Assembly: GCA_019753125.1 (NCBI GenBank)
Contig: JAIELH010000012.1
Coordinates: forward strand, 1-54,008
Direction of reading: 5' to 3'
Source of the DNA: Gallionellaceae bacterium
GTDB lineage: Bacteria > Pseudomonadota > Gammaproteobacteria > Burkholderiales > Gallionellaceae
DNA length: 54,008 nucleotides
In this document: positions 1 to 7,956 of the stretch, piece after piece
Layout of the letters: each line of letters opens with the position of its first letter
Position numbering within the stretch: the stretch's first letter is position 1
The notes under the pieces: model-generated
Seen by the model: the letters and a program-made list of their open reading frames with translations, nothing else
Databases searched by the model: none
Told to the model about the DNA's origin: nothing
Translations under genes and position numbers: made by a program

Positions 1-1
1 C

Positions 2-982
2 ATCGGCAAGGGTTGGATCACCGATCTGTCACAACTGCGCCAATTGTCTAATCTGGCTGACAATAAAGTTTTTCAGGATGAATTCCGCGCCGTGAAACGC
101 GCCAACAAGGAACGCCTGGCCGAACTGGTCATGGAGAGGCTATCGATCGAAATCGACCCGGACAGCCTGTTCGACGTGCAGGTCAAACGCATCCACGAAT
201 ACAAACGCCAGCTTCTCAACCTGCTCCACGTCGTGACGCTGTACAACCGTATCCGCTCCAACCCGGCGCTGGATGTCGTGCCGCGCACCGCGATCATTTC
301 CGGCAAGGCCGCTCCCGGCTATGCGACGGCCAAACTCATCATCAAGCTTGCCAACAGCATCGCCGATATCGTCAACAACGATCCGGCAACGCGCGGCCTG
401 CTGAAGCTGGCATTCATCCCGAATTACGATGTTTCCACTGCCAGCATCATCATTCCGGCGGCAGACTTGTCGCAGCAAATTTCTACTGCCGGAACCGAGG
501 CGTCGGGAACCGGCAACATGAAACTTGCGCTCAATGGCGCACTGACGATCGGTACGCTCGACGGCGCCAACGTCGAAATCATGGAGGAAGTCGGAGAAGA
601 CAATATTTTCATCTTCGGCCTCAACACGCGGGAAGTCGCCGCACTGAAAAACTCCGGCTACAACCCGTGGGATTACTACCACGCAAACGCCGAATTGAAA
701 TGGGCGCTGGACATGATCGGATCGGGTTATTTCTCACCCGAGCAGAGCGACCGCTTCCAGCCTATTGTCAATAATCTCACCCATGGCGGAGATCATTACC
801 TGCTGCTGGCCGACTATGCCGCCTACGTCGCCGCGCAGGAGCGTGTGGAGAAACTGTACCGCCTGCAGCAACAATGGACGCGCTGCGCGATTCTTAACGT
901 TGCCGGCATGGGAAAATTCTCCAGCGACCGCACGATCGGGGAATATGCCGAGAAAATCTGGGGTGCGAAGCCGGTGCTTTAA
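2..982 (+). CDS. glgP: glycogen/starch phosphorylase, C-terminal part
   Basis: Phosphorolytically releases glucose-1-phosphate from alpha-1,4-glucans in the cytoplasm. The gene is cut by the window edge. The frame is open from base 2 (reads IGKGWITDLSQLRQL), so the apparent TTG start at 44 is not the real one. The visible ~326 residues are the C-terminal PLP domain. The signature EASGTGNMK followed by NGALTIGTLDGANVEI (near bases 500-580) contains the lysine that binds pyridoxal phosphate. The stop codon lies inside a strong inverted repeat (969-995). The downstream gene, a Ser/Thr kinase, is convergent. Confidence 0.96.
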   Translation: MGKGWITDLSQLRQLSNLADNKVFQDEFRAVKRANKERLAELVMERLSIEIDPDSLFDVQVKRIHEYKRQLLNLLHVVTLYNRIRSNPALDVVPRTAIISGKAAPGYATAKLIIKLANSIADIVNNDPATRGLLKLAFIPNYDVSTASIIIPAADLSQQISTAGTEASGTGNMKLALNGALTIGTLDGANVEIMEEVGEDNIFIFGLNTREVAALKNSGYNPWDYYHANAELKWALDMIGSGYFSPEQSDRFQPIVNNLTHGGDHYLLLADYAAYVAAQERVEKLYRLQQQWTRCAILNVAGMGKFSSDRTIGEYAEKIWGAKPVL

Positions 983-995
983 ATAAGCACCGGCT
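969..995. terminator. inverted repeat at the glgP 3' end
   Basis: A perfect 11-bp stem, AGCCGGTGCTT / AAGCACCGGCT, has a 5-nt loop that contains the glgP stop codon. It lies between two convergent genes, so it could end transcription in both directions. The T-tract after it is poor (CTTTG), so an intrinsic terminator is likely but not certain. Confidence 0.5.
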
Positions 996-1013
996 CGCCA
1001 CTTTGAATTGAGT

Positions 1014-2297
1014 TCAACCGTGCATGTGAGCGATGCGTTCCCCCGCCAGCATGAGCCGATCCGTCATGGAAAGCAACAGGGTTTTTACCAAACGTGATTC
1101 GCAGCCAGCGCTGAGTTTTTCCAGCGCAGCGAACGAAAATTCGGCAATAACCGCTTCCGAAAGGGTTTCCAGCGTAGCCTGCCGGTTTGCCCCGCGATGA
1201 ATGTAGGCCATTTCGCCAAAGTATTCGCCGGCCTTGATGACATTGAGCAGGCGACCGTGCTTGGTGACTTTCATCTGCCCGGACGTCAGGAAAAACATGC
1301 TTTTGCCCGGCTCATCTTCCCGCAGGACGACGGTTTCAGCCGGTAATTTTGCCCATACGCTTGCCTGAACAAGCTCCCAGATTTCCGGATCGGAAAATTC
1401 GCATAATGTATCGCTCGTGCGCAACATGTTGAACTTGTCGCTATCGGAAATACCTTGATGTGATTTGTTGAAACAACTTATTCCGGCAATATCGAGCGCA
1501 AGATCCGCCCAGTTGGAATAACGGTCATCCGGTTTCTTGGCGATCATCCTCAGGACAATCCTGTCGAGCTCCGCAGGAAGCTCAGGCCGGTACACACTCG
1601 GCGGTGGCGCATCCTTTCTGGTAATGTTTCCAAACAGTTCGATCATACTCTGGCCATGGAACGGCCGCATGCCGGTAAGCAGCTCGTATGCCACAATCCC
1701 GAGCGAATACATGTCGCTGAGATGATTCAGGTGGCGGCCATTGATCTGTTCCGGGGACATATAGAACGGGGTGCCGACAGTCACCTTTTGCGCAACCTGC
1801 GCCTGGTGAAACACGGCCGCGCCGAAGTCGGCGATTTTTACGTCGGTGCCGGATACGACCATGATGTTGGCTGGCTTGATGTCCCTGTGGATGATGCCAT
1901 AACGGAACGCATAGTCGAGAGCGCCGCAACACTTGAAGGTTATCTGAAGCACGTCTCCGACCGGCAGCAACGTGTCCGGCAGGGTATAGCGCGCGAGGTT
2001 CCCTCCCGGCACGTATTCCATCACAACGTACCCGTCACACTCCGTAACCGAGGCTTCCAGAATCGCAACGATGTGAGGGTGCGTCAAGCGGCCTGCAAGC
2101 GAAGCCTCGTTGAGAAATTGCTTGCGGCATTCCTCATTGAATTCGGAGCTGGCAAGCACATCGCGATCGATCAGCTTTACTGCAACCTCGCGGCCGGAAA
2201 ATGTATCCAGCGCGTAATAGACTTTTCCCGATGCCCCTTCGCCGATCTGCCGGATAAGTTCGTATTTGTTCAGCCTGTAGGGCAACTGGATAGGCAT
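1014..2297 (-). CDS. Ser/Thr protein kinase with C-terminal cyclic nucleotide-binding domain
   Basis: A 427-residue protein. Residues ~9-270 form a Hanks-type kinase: glycine loop GEGASGKV (19-26), AVK lysine 41, catalytic loop HRDIKPAN (137-144), DFG (157-159) and SPE in place of APE (181-183). Residues ~295-420 form a cNMP-binding fold. Its phosphate-binding cassette keeps FGEMA (360-364) and RQATL (372-376), so ligand binding is plausible. No transmembrane, PASTA or DNA-binding segment is seen, so it should be a soluble cytoplasmic enzyme. All catalytic residues are present. It is convergent with glgP, which invites but does not prove a role in glycogen control. It follows scpB after a 60-bp gap. 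Confidence 0.93.
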   Translation of the reverse strand: MPIQLPYRLNKYELIRQIGEGASGKVYYALDTFSGREVAVKLIDRDVLASSEFNEECRKQFLNEASLAGRLTHPHIVAILEASVTECDGYVVMEYVPGGNLARYTLPDTLLPVGDVLQITFKCCGALDYAFRYGIIHRDIKPANIMVVSGTDVKIADFGAAVFHQAQVAQKVTVGTPFYMSPEQINGRHLNHLSDMYSLGIVAYELLTGMRPFHGQSMIELFGNITRKDAPPPSVYRPELPAELDRIVLRMIAKKPDDRYSNWADLALDIAGISCFNKSHQGISDSDKFNMLRTSDTLCEFSDPEIWELVQASVWAKLPAETVVLREDEPGKSMFFLTSGQMKVTKHGRLLNVIKAGEYFGEMAYIHRGANRQATLETLSEAVIAEFSFAALEKLSAGCESRLVKTLLLSMTDRLMLAGERIAHMHG

Positions 2298-2357
2298 GAG
2301 GTATTTTTAGATTACCCGCAATTTTTTGCGTAAACCGGCTGTATCCTGCAATTGAAA

Positions 2358-3014
2358 TCAGGCCTGCACAACCGCACCCTGCTCAAGCAGCACGCCGATC
2401 TCCTGTAGCGATGGCAATTCCTGCAAGGCGCGCAGATTGAGGTCGTCGAGCAACTGTTTGGTCGTGGCGAACAGTTCCGGCTTGCCGGGGGTGTCGCGGG
2501 TGCCGACCACTTCCACCCAGCCGCGCGTTTCCAGCGTCTTGAGCACCTGCGAGGAAACGGCGACACCGCGTATCTCCTCGATATCGCCGCGCGTAACGGG
2601 CTGATGATAGGCGATGATGGCCAGCGTTTCCAGCACCGCACGCGAATAGCGCGGCGGTTTTTGCGGGTTGAGCCGGTCGAGGTATTGCTGCATTTCCGGC
2701 TTGGCGCTGAAGCGCCAACCGCTCGCCACCCGGATCAGCTCAACGCCACGTCCTTGCCAATCCTGCGCCAGCTCATCGAGCAGCATTTCCATCTGGCGGT
2801 TGTCCAGCGACACATCGCCAAGTTTCTTCAACTCTGAAACGGGCAGCGGTTCCGTGGCGGTCAGCAGCGCGGTTTCCAGCACGCACTTGAAGCGCTCATG
2901 GCTCAGCACACCGCCAAACAAATCCGTCCGGATCGCGTTGTCATCCGGAGCCGGATCGGCATGCCCGGACGGCTGCATTTCACTGGATGGTAATGGTTCG
3001 GCTTGTTCTGACAT
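2358..3014 (-). CDS. scpB: segregation and condensation protein B
   Basis: ScpB is the winged-helix (kite) subunit that dimerises and binds ScpA in the SMC-ScpAB condensin, acting in chromosome organisation. The start is placed at the ATG at 3014 (MSEQAEPL). The frame extends further upstream, but that part is a shadow of scpA. The product is 218 residues, with ~45 poorly conserved N-terminal residues followed by the core ([18 protein letters not shown]..., [37 protein letters not shown]). Its 5' end overlaps scpA by 35 bp, which suggests translational coupling. Confidence 0.94.
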   Translation of the reverse strand: MSEQAEPLPSSEMQPSGHADPAPDDNAIRTDLFGGVLSHERFKCVLETALLTATEPLPVSELKKLGDVSLDNRQMEMLLDELAQDWQGRGVELIRVASGWRFSAKPEMQQYLDRLNPQKPPRYSRAVLETLAIIAYHQPVTRGDIEEIRGVAVSSQVLKTLETRGWVEVVGTRDTPGKPELFATTKQLLDDLNLRALQELPSLQEIGVLLEQGAVVQA

Positions 3015-3786
3015 AAATACTCCCCATGGTTTCGCTTTGCTGGATTTCCAGCAGGTATTCCTTGGCCAGTTCGAGGATCGCGATGAAGGTGACCACCAGT
3101 TTCGGCACGCCCCCTTCCACATCGAACAATTGTTCGAACGCCACGTATTCTCCGCCTTTCAAACAGCGCAGCACATGCGTCATCTGCTCGCGCACCGAGA
3201 GTTGCTCGCGGCGCACCTTGTGATGCGTGCTCAACCTGGCGCGCGCCAGCAATCCCATCCAGGCCAGCCGCAAGTCTTCCACGCTGACTTCCGGCAGGCG
3301 CTCTTTCACGGTGCGTTCGATCAACACCTGCACGATCTCGAAATCGCGCCCGGCCTGCGGCAACTCGTTGAGTTTCTGCGCGGCAAGCTTCATCTGTTCG
3401 TATTCCAGCAAGCGGCGCATCAGTTCGGCGCGCGGGTCCTCGTCGCTGTCTTCGCTGACCTTGGCCGGGCGCGGCAGCAGCATGCGCGACTTGATCTCGA
3501 TCAGCATCGCCGCCATCAGCAGATACTCTGCCGCCAGTTCCAGCCGGTGCTGCTGCATCATTTCGATGTAGCCCATGTACTGCCTGGTCAGCTCCGCCAT
3601 CGGGATGTCCAGCACTTCGAGATTGTGCTTGCGGATCAGGTACAGCAGCAGGTCCAGCGGCCCCTGAAAATTCTCCAGTACCAGCTCCAGTGCGTCCGGC
3701 GGAATATACAAATCCTGCGGCAGCTCCAGCAGCGGTTCGCCGTGGATGCGCGCAAGGGGGTGAAGCAGGAGCTGCTCGCCGCTCAT
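2980..3786 (-). CDS. scpA: segregation and condensation protein A
   Basis: ScpA is the kleisin subunit that bridges the heads of the SMC dimer. It has 268 residues. The N-terminal signature [31 protein letters not shown] is split here only for recognition: the key parts are GPLDLLL and the [11 protein letters not shown] helix. A C-terminal winged helix follows. The ATG overlaps the stop of a possible 13-codon leader ORF (ATG at ~3825) through ATGA. In related bacteria scpA directly follows trpS. Here 8.7 kb of TPR-glycosyltransferase genes lie between them. Confidence 0.95.
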   Translation of the reverse strand: MSGEQLLLHPLARIHGEPLLELPQDLYIPPDALELVLENFQGPLDLLLYLIRKHNLEVLDIPMAELTRQYMGYIEMMQQHRLELAAEYLLMAAMLIEIKSRMLLPRPAKVSEDSDEDPRAELMRRLLEYEQMKLAAQKLNELPQAGRDFEIVQVLIERTVKERLPEVSVEDLRLAWMGLLARARLSTHHKVRREQLSVREQMTHVLRCLKGGEYVAFEQLFDVEGGVPKLVVTFIAILELAKEYLLEIQQSETMGSIYVRTSRTITIQ

Positions 3787-3862
3787 CGTTCAAATTCCAT
3801 GCGGCACAAAGCCAATTGGTTGTTCATATCAGCGCCTTCAAAATGCCGGCAAGTATAGCTTA

Positions 3863-3942
3863 GGGAGAAGGGATAAGTGTGAAGGGTTGAAGGGTAAAAC
3901 CCTCGCACCCTTTATTCGGAGAGGAGGTTTTACCCTTCTCCC
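3863..3942. repeat. compound inverted repeat between scpA and the TPR gene cluster
   Basis: Outer arms GGGAGAAGGG (3863-3872) and CCCTTCTCCC (3933-3942) pair perfectly. Overlapping them, AAGGGTAAAACCCTC (3890-3904) pairs with 3921-3937 apart from a 2-nt insertion. The purine/pyrimidine-rich palindrome marks the scpA-side edge of the TPR-glycosyltransferase cluster. It may act as a terminator for that cluster or be a repetitive element. Confidence 0.6.
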
Positions 3943-3993
3943 TTCTCTCTTCCCCCTTTACCATAAAAGGTATTTTGGTAATTTCCATCTCCC

Positions 3994-5382
3994 TTAGGGT
4001 TGCTCCTCTGCGCCGGTTTTCGATTCGATCGCTTTGCGTATCTCGATCAGCGGCGCGCCCCAGTTGCCCGGAGACGGCTGCCGGAACAGCCGGACACTCG
4101 GATACCATGGCGTCAGCTTGCCTGCCACGCCCCAGCGCCAATCCGGGGAAAAGGATAGCAGCACCCACGTTGGAATGCCCAAGGTGCCGCACAGATGCGC
4201 GACACTGGTGCAAACTGTCACCACCAGATCCAGTTGCTGCACCAGGTTGGCGGTATCGTAAAAATCATCGATATACGGCGCCAGCGGTATTGCAAGCCCG
4301 TTCGGGTTGTCATCGTCAATCTGGAGGCTGAAGAACGACACTCCTGTCATCCCCGCGAGATGTTTCCAGAACTCATCCCCGGCAATAGAGCGTTCGCTAT
4401 CACGGCTCTGTTTTGGGTTGCCCCGCCAGCAGACGCCCACCTTCAAATCCTTGGCCTGCGCAATCACCGGCATGGTTTCCACAGGAACATCCAGGCGTAG
4501 CGGCGGCAGCTCCTGATGCCGCCCCAACACATGCGCCAGGCTCATGACCGAAATATAAGCATCGAAAGGCTCCGGCAGCGGCACACCATCTGGTGCCACC
4601 ACATCGATCTCACTTGCCGTCGCCAGAAGAGGAGCTAACGGCGGATGACAGCAGACCATCACGCGCGCGCCTGCCGCCTTGCACAGCGGCACATAGCGAA
4701 GGAACTGGATCATGTCGCCCATGCCTTGTTCCGGATAGATCAGCAGCGTTCTGCCGTCAAGCGGCGCTCCATCCCACTTCTGTTTACCTGCCAGCAGGTC
4801 TTCCGGCACGGTGTCGGGCAGTTCCAGGCGGGCCTCATGCTCCAGAAATCCTTCTTTCCAGCGCTCCAGACGCAGGTAACTCATCGAACGATAATAGCGT
4901 GCGATCGAACATGCCGGATCGCGCTTGATGGCTTGATTCAAAGCGTCGATCGCCTCTTCGTAACGCCCGCTACGATCGAGCGCAACGCCTTTGTTAACCG
5001 TTGGCTCGAGCGCGTCCGGCGCCAGCCTTTCCGCCCGGCTGAACGCCTCGATCGCTTCATCGAAGCGATTCATCGCATTCAGCGTGACGCCGGTGTTGAC
5101 GTAAATTTCATAATCGTCCGGGGCAAGATTCAAGGCGGCCTGGTAAGCGCCCAGTGCCTCGTTATACAAGCCTTGGAGCTGCAACACATTACCCAAATTG
5201 TAATATGCGGGCATATAGTCGGGATCAGCATTAATAGCCTTGCGGTAAAACGATTCCGCCTCTGCAATGTTGCCTTCCCGCTTCGCTGCGTTACCTTTGT
5301 TTTTCAGCGATTCCGCAGATTCGCCTTTGTTTCCGGATGGGTCGCCAAACATTTGATATTTTTCCTGGTTGATTGGACTCAA
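3994..5382 (-). CDS. TPR protein with GT9-like glycosyltransferase domain
   Basis: 462 residues. Residues ~20-165 hold about four TPR units (AYYNLGNVLQLQGLYNEAL..., DPDYMPAYYNLG). Residues ~185-455 resemble the C-terminal, ADP-heptosyltransferase-like (GT9-type) domain common in TPR proteins of proteobacteria: LLIYPEQGMGDMIQFLRYVP, then VGVCWRGNPKQSRD, then PTWVLLSFSPDWRWG. The usual VDTSVAH motif reads VCTSVAH, so an acidic residue is replaced by Cys. The substrate is unknown. It is the last of four tandem genes on this strand and the most different in catalytic domain. Cytoplasmic location is inferred from the absence of a signal peptide. Confidence 0.85.
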   Translation of the reverse strand: MSPINQEKYQMFGDPSGNKGESAESLKNKGNAAKREGNIAEAESFYRKAINADPDYMPAYYNLGNVLQLQGLYNEALGAYQAALNLAPDDYEIYVNTGVTLNAMNRFDEAIEAFSRAERLAPDALEPTVNKGVALDRSGRYEEAIDALNQAIKRDPACSIARYYRSMSYLRLERWKEGFLEHEARLELPDTVPEDLLAGKQKWDGAPLDGRTLLIYPEQGMGDMIQFLRYVPLCKAAGARVMVCCHPPLAPLLATASEIDVVAPDGVPLPEPFDAYISVMSLAHVLGRHQELPPLRLDVPVETMPVIAQAKDLKVGVCWRGNPKQSRDSERSIAGDEFWKHLAGMTGVSFFSLQIDDDNPNGLAIPLAPYIDDFYDTANLVQQLDLVVTVCTSVAHLCGTLGIPTWVLLSFSPDWRWGVAGKLTPWYPSVRLFRQPSPGNWGAPLIEIRKAIESKTGAEEQP

Positions 5383-5459
5383 AAAAGTCTAACGGATTGA
5401 GAGCATAAAACACGGCAATAATAACCCCGCAATCGCGGGCAAATATATTTTGCCTGATT

Positions 5460-5514
5460 TTAAGGTCGCGCATAAATATACTCAGGCGCCAACCCTATTT
5501 CTTGATTGGCTCTA
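5460..5514 (-). pseudogene. remnant 3' tail of a TPR-OGT gene
   Basis: Just after the stop of the upstream TPR-OGT gene, another frame reads GLAPEYIYARP and then a stop. The neighbouring paralogue ends in GLAPEHIHVQP and a stop. The match at a 3' end, out of frame with the intact gene, suggests this is the left-over tail of a former paralogue removed by recombination. The fragment is short, so this is a moderate-confidence call. Confidence 0.5.
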
Positions 5515-7653
5515 TTATTGCCGATAATGAAACTGCTGCTCTGGTTGCTTTTCACACCATATTTGCCACATGCCACGGAGGGCAGCTTCAAAGTGCATGG
5601 CGAAACGCCGGGCGTCCATGATCGGCGAGGCCAGCACCTGTTGCCGTAATCCATTATGGAGCTTGGCCAGGCGTTGCATATCTCCGGCATGAAATGCCGC
5701 ACGCGCCACATAATCGTCAGCATCGGCAGCAACCCATTCCGGCAGGCCGGCATTCATCAGAATACCAACACCTTGGCGGGACAGGAAACTCTGGCCTGCC
5801 AAGGTCAATACCGGTACGCCCATCCATAGACCTTCGACGCTCGTAGTCCCTCCTGGATAAGGAAAAGGATCCAGGGCAATATCTACCCGATGGTAAGCAG
5901 CCAGATATCCCTCCCGGGACTCGAAGCCTTCCAGAATAAGCCGGCTAGCGCCAATGCCGTACTCAGCAAAGCGCTCGATCGTGCGTTGCCGTACCGATGC
6001 TTCCTCAAGTTGTTTGGTCTTCAGGAATAATCGGCTGTCCGGCACAGATTTCAGCACACGCGACCATAGTGTTACGACCTCATCGTTCATTTTGGTCAGA
6101 TTATTGAAACAGCCGAAGGTGACATGCCCGTTCGTGAGCGCAGGCAACGGAGAAATTTCCATGTCACTATCAGGAGGCGTGAAACACAGCCTGGTTTCCG
6201 GCAAGCGCCAGATTTTTTCTGTGAAATAAGCTTCTTCCGTTTCCGGCAGCGTCCAATGATCGGCAATGAGATAGTCTATCTCTGCGACGCCCGTAGTGGC
6301 GAAATACCCTAGCCAACTGGCCTGCACCGGCGCAGGTTTCCACGCAAACAGCGGCAGGCGGTTATGACGGCTATGACCGGAAATATCCATCAGCACATGA
6401 ACGCCATCGTTATGTATCAGGTGTGCTGCGGTCTCATCACTTAGCCCGGACAGGGGTTTCCAGGCGGAAAAACAGGGTTTTATCCGTGCTGTGAGCTCGT
6501 CAGCCGCGTGGTAAGTCGGATAGGCAATTAATTCAACGGAGGCCGGGTCAAACTGAGTCAGCAAGCCTTCAAGAAAATAACCAACCGGGTGGTTTCTAAA
6601 ATCACCCGACACAAATCCGATGCGTAGCCGTTCAGGCTGTTTTGCACATGACCACTCCGCAAACCGCGATGTAATTTTGTCACTTACTTTATGGCCGTAT
6701 TGGTGAGCTTCTGCAAGACTATATGAGGCGGCATTACCAGAGCTGTAATTAAGCAAAAACAATACGTTGCTGTGTACCTCAGCGAGATCCGGGTTAATCT
6801 GTAACGCTCGTCGAAGGCTGGCTTCAGCCTCGTCCAGCCGCCCCAGATCTTGAAGGATGATTCCCAGGTTGCTATGCGCGTCAGCATAATCCTGGTTGAT
6901 CTCCAGCGCCCGCCGGCAACTTGCTTCGGCCTCTTTCAGGCGCCCCATATCCTTGAGGATGATGCCCAGATTATTGTATACCTCAGCATGATCCGGATTG
7001 ATCTGTAGCGCTCGTCGAAGGCTGGCTTCAGCCTCGCTCAGCCGCCCCATATCTTGAAGGGTAAGCCCCAAATTGCTATGCGCGTCAGCGTAATCCGGGC
7101 TGATTTGCAGCGCCCGCCGGTAGCTGGTTTCGGCTTCATCCAGCCGCCCCAGTTTTTTAAGGGCGACACCCAGATTATTGTGCGCGACCGCATCATCCGG
7201 CCCGAGCTGTAGCGCCCGCCGGTAACTGGCTTCTGCTTCATCCAGCCGCCCCAACTCTTTAAGAGTAACCCCCAGGTTGTTATACGCAACAGCGTGGTTC
7301 GGGTCGATCTGCAGCGCACGCCGATAAGCGGCTTCGGCCTCTTCCAGTCGCCCCAAATCCTTAAGGGTGACACCCAGGTTGTAATATGCCTCGGCATCGC
7401 CCGGCGATAGTGCCGCCGCTTTTTGCATCGGAGCCAACGCGTCCGTATTCCTTCCCATCTGCTTGAGCGCCACACCCAAGGCCTTCCAGCCAAGCACGTG
7501 CATGGGAAAGCGTGCCGTCATTGCCTGCGCGAGCGTTGCTGCTTCTGCGTGCCGCCCCTGCCCAAACAGAGATACCAGCGTATTGATCTCTTGTGGGCTG
7601 GGCTTCCCTTGGTGCGGGGCTGTTTTCTTGGCCGGTTTAGTGGGTTTGGTCAT
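5515..7653 (-). CDS. TPR / O-GlcNAc-transferase-like (SPINDLY family) protein
   Basis: 712 residues. The start is taken at the ATG at 7653 (MTKPTKPAKKTA), because the paralogue at 10190 begins the same way; the upstream frame extension runs into a repeat element. A Lys/Pro-rich tail of ~20 residues is followed by about seven 34-residue TPRs (consensus NLGVTLKELGRLDEAEASYR). The GT41-like catalytic region spans ~350-690: RIGFVSGDFRNHPVGYF, MDISGHSRHNRL, APVQASWLGYFATTG, FGCFNNLTKMN and DPFPYPGGTTSVEGLWMG. The family moves GlcNAc or another sugar to Ser/Thr of proteins, or works on glycans. The target here is unknown. No signal peptide is seen. Confidence 0.9.
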   Translation of the reverse strand: MTKPTKPAKKTAPHQGKPSPQEINTLVSLFGQGRHAEAATLAQAMTARFPMHVLGWKALGVALKQMGRNTDALAPMQKAAALSPGDAEAYYNLGVTLKDLGRLEEAEAAYRRALQIDPNHAVAYNNLGVTLKELGRLDEAEASYRRALQLGPDDAVAHNNLGVALKKLGRLDEAETSYRRALQISPDYADAHSNLGLTLQDMGRLSEAEASLRRALQINPDHAEVYNNLGIILKDMGRLKEAEASCRRALEINQDYADAHSNLGIILQDLGRLDEAEASLRRALQINPDLAEVHSNVLFLLNYSSGNAASYSLAEAHQYGHKVSDKITSRFAEWSCAKQPERLRIGFVSGDFRNHPVGYFLEGLLTQFDPASVELIAYPTYHAADELTARIKPCFSAWKPLSGLSDETAAHLIHNDGVHVLMDISGHSRHNRLPLFAWKPAPVQASWLGYFATTGVAEIDYLIADHWTLPETEEAYFTEKIWRLPETRLCFTPPDSDMEISPLPALTNGHVTFGCFNNLTKMNDEVVTLWSRVLKSVPDSRLFLKTKQLEEASVRQRTIERFAEYGIGASRLILEGFESREGYLAAYHRVDIALDPFPYPGGTTSVEGLWMGVPVLTLAGQSFLSRQGVGILMNAGLPEWVAADADDYVARAAFHAGDMQRLAKLHNGLRQQVLASPIMDARRFAMHFEAALRGMWQIWCEKQPEQQFHYRQ

Positions 7654-7687
7654 GCTGTTTTTCGGGGTTTGCGAGGCTGGTGAACTT

Positions 7688-7956
7688 AGAACTTGTCCGT
7701 AAATAATTCCGTCCTGCGCCGGGGGCGATTTGAGATGCAGCCCGCGAAGCAAGACTCGCAGTTGTGTCACTCACAACAAGAGGCTTGCGACAAAGGGGGG
7801 CGCTCAAATCGCCCCCGGCCCGAAGGGTTACCGCCCCAAAGCGCGTCTGCGGCGTTACGACCCTTGCCCAATGAATGACATTGGGCGACGGCTCGTGCCT
7901 TGCATCCATCGCTTTGGGGCGGCAACGCAGGGCGGAATTATTTACGGACAAATTCT
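7688..7956. repeat. nested-palindrome MITE-like element
   Basis: A 269-bp non-coding block has 30-bp terminal inverted repeats (7688-7717 and 7927-7956, 28/30 identical; shared core TTGTCCGTAAATAATTCCG). Inside are further perfect inverted pairs: 17 bp GCCGGGGGCGATTTGAG (7718-7734 with 7803-7819), 13 bp CCGCCCCAAAGCG (7831-7843 with 7910-7922) and 8 bp GCCCAATG (7866-7873 with 7879-7886). There is also a small hairpin GTTGTG...CACAAC (7761-7776). One end touches the stop codon of the TPR-OGT gene that terminates at 7956. It encodes no transposase, so if mobile it would depend on another element. A diverged copy of its core lies at 49211-49308. Confidence 0.8.

Noticed and set aside
3786-3830. 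13-codon ORF ([14 protein letters not shown]) overlapping the scpA start through ATGA
   Set aside because: Too short to support as a gene; it could be a leader peptide or the remnant of a lost gene, so it is only mentioned under scpA.
2668-3858. 396-codon open frame antisense to scpA and scpB
   Set aside because: Fully overlaps two conserved genes and has no recognisable domain.
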